Below the pieces are notes generated by a model. That model was not told the DNA's origin and did no database searches. It saw only the letters and a list, made by a program, of their open reading frames with translations. 15,541 nt of DNA, taken from contig JAUVNM010000010.1 in NCBI GenBank assembly GCA_030599705.1, forward strand, positions 1 through 15,541, given 5' to 3'. The stretch comes from Gammaproteobacteria bacterium. Its GTDB lineage: Bacteria > Pseudomonadota > Gammaproteobacteria > UBA9214. The position numbers and the translations under genes are program-made. Shown one piece after another: positions 12,639 through 15,541 of the stretch. Position 1 is the stretch's first letter. The number at the start of each line of letters is the position of its first letter.

Positions 12639-13919
12639 TCAGCCCTCCCGTTTCGGCGGCCGCATCAACGGGGCGCTGTCGCGCACACCACCGGGATGCA
12701 GCGTGGGAAATTCCGATTGTGCCCAGCGCAGCATCTGCATTGCCGGACTGCCGAGCAATAATCTGGCGGCCGGATATTTCCAGATGACCTGATCGACCAT
12801 GCTGTTGGGCCGGTAGGCCCGGTCCGAAATGCCGTCATCATTGAGGTCGAAGGCGGGATTGTCACTCCAGTAATTCCCGCGGCCGTCGTGCGACCATTCA
12901 ATATGGCGTGTGCCCACGTACTTGACCTGGGTCCGGTTGCCGATGAACGCATTGCCGAAGATTTTGTTTCTCTCGGAACCTGCCGTGAAATGAATGCCGA
13001 TGTCACATCCTTCGAAGGTGTTATCGCTGAAGGTATTCATGTTGGCGTTGTAGATGAAGACACACTTCTCCACCCCCCCTGATACATGGTTGTCCCTCAG
13101 CGTGGAACTGTTGACAAAGTTGAGGAACAATCCGCGGTCACGGTCACCAATCGACCGATTCCCGGTCACCGTGAGGCGATCGGAAAACATCAGTGCCCAG
13201 GCCGAGTGATTGCGGGTTGAGACATTGCCGATTACCTTGCTGTCATGGGTGTACATATAGTGAATTGCGAAACGCAGGTCCCGGAAACGGTTGTTGCGGA
13301 ATGTGTTGTGACGGCTGGTGGTCACGAAGATCCCGTCACGGCCATAACGGATATCGTTGGCCTCAATCCGGGAGCCCGGGGTGTTCCACAGGTAAATGCC
13401 GTTACCGCGGTCATTCATACGATGAAACTGACTGCCCGTGATGACATTTCCACGCACCACCGCATTGTCGGGACCTTTCAGATACACACCGATCAGATTA
13501 TCTTCAAAGCGGTTGTCTTCGATCAGTGCCCGGTCGCCCTGGTCGGTCACAAAAATACCACTGTCCTCGGTCTCCAGGCTGGTGCCGGAATTGCGCAATG
13601 TGATGCCCCGAATAACGACATCAGGTGCATTGATCCGGATTACATCGTCCTTACCCATTCCGTCGAGCACACTGCCCGATTGCCCGATCACCGTAATACT
13701 GCGGCCAATGATGACCTCTCCGGTATAGACGCCGGCCTGCAGCTCAAGCGTATCGCCGCTATGGGCCGTGTTGATCGCTGCCTGCAGCGTACCGTTACCC
13801 GGTACCACACGCGTGATCTCCGCTGCGACATTCCAGGGCAGTGCCAGAACACAGAGACACAGCCCGGCGATCAGCCAATGGCTAACCGCCGGGCGTATCC
13901 GCTTTGCCCTTGCGGACAA
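12639..13919 (-). CDS. nosD: Periplasmic CuZ-assembly protein NosD
   Basis: A protein of about 426 residues with an N-terminal signal (hydrophobic HWLIAGLCLCVLALPWNVAA, likely cleaved after VAA) and a body of right-handed beta-helix (CASH/NosD) repeats. Recurrent NxF/NxI turns such as IEDNRFEDNLIGVYLKG, VRGNVITGS and NTFRNNRF are visible from about residue 90 to 330. NosD binds NosFY and acts in copper-sulfide cluster maturation of NosZ. An ATG at 13988 would overlap nosZ by 61 nt and add a non-signal-like leader. I prefer the TTG at 13919, just past the nosZ stop and preceded by an AGG-containing site; this start is tentative. The C-terminal GNYWSD and DGISDRAY segments are typical of the family. 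Confidence 0.9.
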   Translation of the reverse strand: MSARAKRIRPAVSHWLIAGLCLCVLALPWNVAAEITRVVPGNGTLQAAINTAHSGDTLELQAGVYTGEVIIGRSITVIGQSGSVLDGMGKDDVIRINAPDVVIRGITLRNSGTSLETEDSGIFVTDQGDRALIEDNRFEDNLIGVYLKGPDNAVVRGNVITGSQFHRMNDRGNGIYLWNTPGSRIEANDIRYGRDGIFVTTSRHNTFRNNRFRDLRFAIHYMYTHDSKVIGNVSTRNHSAWALMFSDRLTVTGNRSIGDRDRGLFLNFVNSSTLRDNHVSGGVEKCVFIYNANMNTFSDNTFEGCDIGIHFTAGSERNKIFGNAFIGNRTQVKYVGTRHIEWSHDGRGNYWSDNPAFDLNDDGISDRAYRPNSMVDQVIWKYPAARLLLGSPAMQMLRWAQSEFPTLHPGGVRDSAPLMRPPKREG

Positions 13920-13927
13920 GCCGTTAC

Positions 13928-15541
13928 CTAGGCCGGTTCGACCAGCATGCGGCCACGCATCTCCATGTGCAGCGCGTGGCAGAACCACTGGCAGTAGTAC
14001 CAGTGCACTCCCGGGCGATCGGCGGTGAAGGTTACCGAGGATGTCGCCTGGGGACCGATCTCCATGGCAATGCCATAGTTCGCAATCGTGATGCCATGAG
14101 TCAGGTCATCGACCTGATCACTGTTACTGACATACAGCGTGACTTCATCGCCCTGCTTCACGGTGAATTTCTCCATGCTGAAATTGGGCGCTACCGACCA
14201 CATGTAGACACGCACCTTGTTACCATCACGAATCACCTTGGAGTCGATATACAGCTTGACGCCATCTTTCTTTGCCTGTGCCGTGGCTTCGGCCCACATG
14301 GGATCATCCTGCTTCCAGACCGAGTTCGGGTTGACGATGTCGGTGCGGACGATGATGCAATCATGCGGCTCCGCGAAGGTCGGACCGTCATGCACCAGCT
14401 GCATTTTCTTGCCGCTGATGTCGATGAGCTGCTCGTTCTCCGGTTTCAGTGGCCCGACGTTGATATAACGGTCCTTGGAGAACTTGTTGAGCGACACCAG
14501 CCACTTGCCGTCGGCCTCTTTGGTCTCACCCATGGAGGTGTGGTTGTGCCCCGGCTGGTACTGAACATCGATCTTGTCAATGATCGGATTGACATCCTTG
14601 CCGTTGTAGGCATCGATTGCCTTCTGGATATTCCAGCTTACTGACTGGCTGTCCAGGAACAGTGTCGTGTAGGCATTACCGCGTCCGTCAAAGGCGGTAT
14701 GCAACGGCCCCAGCCCCAGCTCCGGTTCGGCGACAATGGTATCGCGCGGCTTGATCTTGTCATTGAACAGATCCGGCAGGCGCGTGACATCGATCACTGA
14801 CACGGTTGGAGACAATTTACCGTTGATGATCACATGACGGCCATCCGGGGCCGTATTGCAGCCATGCGGGCTGTTCGGAATCGGGATGTAACGGGTGTAC
14901 TTCGATCCCTTGCGGCCATCGAGTACCGCTACGCCGCCGAACTTCTTGAAATCACCCGCCTTGACACCGGCCTCGATGCGCTTGATGTCGAAAACCACCG
15001 CCCAGTCCCGCTCATTCGCAGTCATCTCGGCCAGATTCACGCCTTCCTCGCTGTTGTAGCAGGTGGAGAAGGCATACAGACCCTGATAGTCTGCATCACA
15101 GTTGTCGAGGTTGCCGTCGACGATGACCTGCCAGGCGACTTCCATGGTATCGCCATCGAGCGCCGTGAATATTGCGTGATACTTCTCCGGATCATCCAGG
15201 ATACTGCCGTCATTTGGAATGGGAATACGATGCTCGCCGTTCGCGAAGATATAGCCGGTACCCTGATACTTCTGTGGCCGCAGGCCATGGATATCCGACG
15301 CGTTGGGGATCTCGGTAATCTTGTCGCACTTCATGACATCGCAACGCACCCGCGCCACCCGCGTGTTGGCCTTGTCGTTCATGAACAGGTAACGGCCGTC
15401 ATAGGTGCCATCGGTAAATGACATATGCGGATGATGCAGGTCGCCGTTCAGCCAGACACCGCCATGCTTGTCAAGATACTCCCGGGTTTCGGGTGTCAGA
15501 CCATCGCGCAGGATTTTGCGGCTCTCGTTGGTCAATCCCCA
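13928..15541 (-). CDS. nosZ: Nitrous-oxide reductase NosZ, C-terminal part (5' end outside window)
   Basis: Periplasmic multicopper enzyme reducing N2O to N2, the last step of denitrification. The frame is open through the window edge (it reads WGLTNESR), so the TTG at 15535 is internal and the signal peptide and start are missing. About 537 residues are present. The beta-propeller domain carries all seven CuZ histidine sites: HHPH, DIHGLR, PHGCN, GPLHT, GHNHTS and EPHDC. The C-terminal cupredoxin domain carries the CuA site in CQWFCHALHMEM, with two Cys, His, Met and the Trp carbonyl. The sequence matches clade I (proteobacterial, Tat-exported) NosZ; the Tat signal itself cannot be seen. nosD follows immediately on the same strand. 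Confidence 0.97.
   Translation of the reverse strand, partial: WGLTNESRKILRDGLTPETREYLDKHGGVWLNGDLHHPHMSFTDGTYDGRYLFMNDKANTRVARVRCDVMKCDKITEIPNASDIHGLRPQKYQGTGYIFANGEHRIPIPNDGSILDDPEKYHAIFTALDGDTMEVAWQVIVDGNLDNCDADYQGLYAFSTCYNSEEGVNLAEMTANERDWAVVFDIKRIEAGVKAGDFKKFGGVAVLDGRKGSKYTRYIPIPNSPHGCNTAPDGRHVIINGKLSPTVSVIDVTRLPDLFNDKIKPRDTIVAEPELGLGPLHTAFDGRGNAYTTLFLDSQSVSWNIQKAIDAYNGKDVNPIIDKIDVQYQPGHNHTSMGETKEADGKWLVSLNKFSKDRYINVGPLKPENEQLIDISGKKMQLVHDGPTFAEPHDCIIVRTDIVNPNSVWKQDDPMWAEATAQAKKDGVKLYIDSKVIRDGNKVRVYMWSVAPNFSMEKFTVKQGDEVTLYVSNSDQVDDLTHGITIANYGIAMEIGPQATSSVTFTADRPGVHWYYCQWFCHALHMEMRGRMLVEPA

Noticed and set aside
13904..14644. Plus-strand open frame of 246 codons opposite nosZ and nosD
   Set aside because: Antisense shadow of well-identified genes, with no independent support such as a ribosome site or known motif.
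15533..15535. TTG at 15535 as the nosZ start
   Set aside because: The frame continues without a stop to the window edge with NosZ-like residues (WGLTNESR), so the gene is truncated by the window rather than starting here.
1..15541. CRISPR array or direct-repeat cluster
   Set aside because: No regularly spaced direct repeats of 25-40 bp were seen; the repeats present are palindromes and a duplicated tRNA end.

Overview
The window looks like chromosomal DNA of a denitrifying gammaproteobacterium. Evidence: a nosZ-nosD-nosF-nosY block of the proteobacterial (clade I) type, tadA and mltF as near neighbours as in many gammaproteobacteria, a Na+/glutamate symporter the same length as E. coli GltS, and two serine tRNAs with encoded CCA ends. 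No species is assigned. GC content looks moderately high overall, with a visibly less GC-rich stretch around 8.1-10.7 kb (impression only, not computed).

Layout. (1) 1-580: mobile debris. A 160-bp MITE-like element flanked by CTAG, a fragment of an IS91-type transposase, and a large REP-like palindrome. (2) 543-4592, minus strand: a tightly packed three-gene operon, transcribed as exported M20 amidohydrolase, then GltS-family symporter, then a long TAXI-type solute-binding lipoprotein. A perfect 9-bp dyad overlaps the candidate -10 box ahead of it. (3) 4593-8006: housekeeping block. A REP-like palindrome precedes tadA (+), then a SoxH-like metallo-hydrolase (+), then mltF (-) converging on it. 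(4) 8007-10814: tRNA-Ser(CGA), a Cys-rich orphan protein, a vapBC toxin-antitoxin operon whose toxin carries a 2-bp frameshift, a small orphan membrane protein, a decayed partial copy of tRNA-Ser(CGA), and an intact tRNA-Ser(GGA). The intact and decayed copies bracket about 2.5 kb of accessory genes, as expected of an eroded element integrated at a tRNA 3' end, although no integrase is visible. (5) 10869-15541, minus strand: nosZ (5' end outside the window), nosD, nosF and nosY, the catalytic subunit of nitrous oxide reduction and the machinery that matures its CuZ centre.

How the genes may work together. The nos genes form one co-oriented, translationally packed unit for N2O to N2 reduction. 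The most unusual association is the amidohydrolase/GltS/TAXI operon. A TAXI receptor normally feeds a DctQM-type TRAP permease, but here the only permease alongside it is a GltS-type symporter, with an exported N-acyl-amino-acid-hydrolase-like enzyme as first gene. This suggests, as inference only, a scavenging route: a conjugated amino acid is hydrolysed in the periplasm and the product, possibly glutamate, is captured by the lipoprotein and imported by the symporter.
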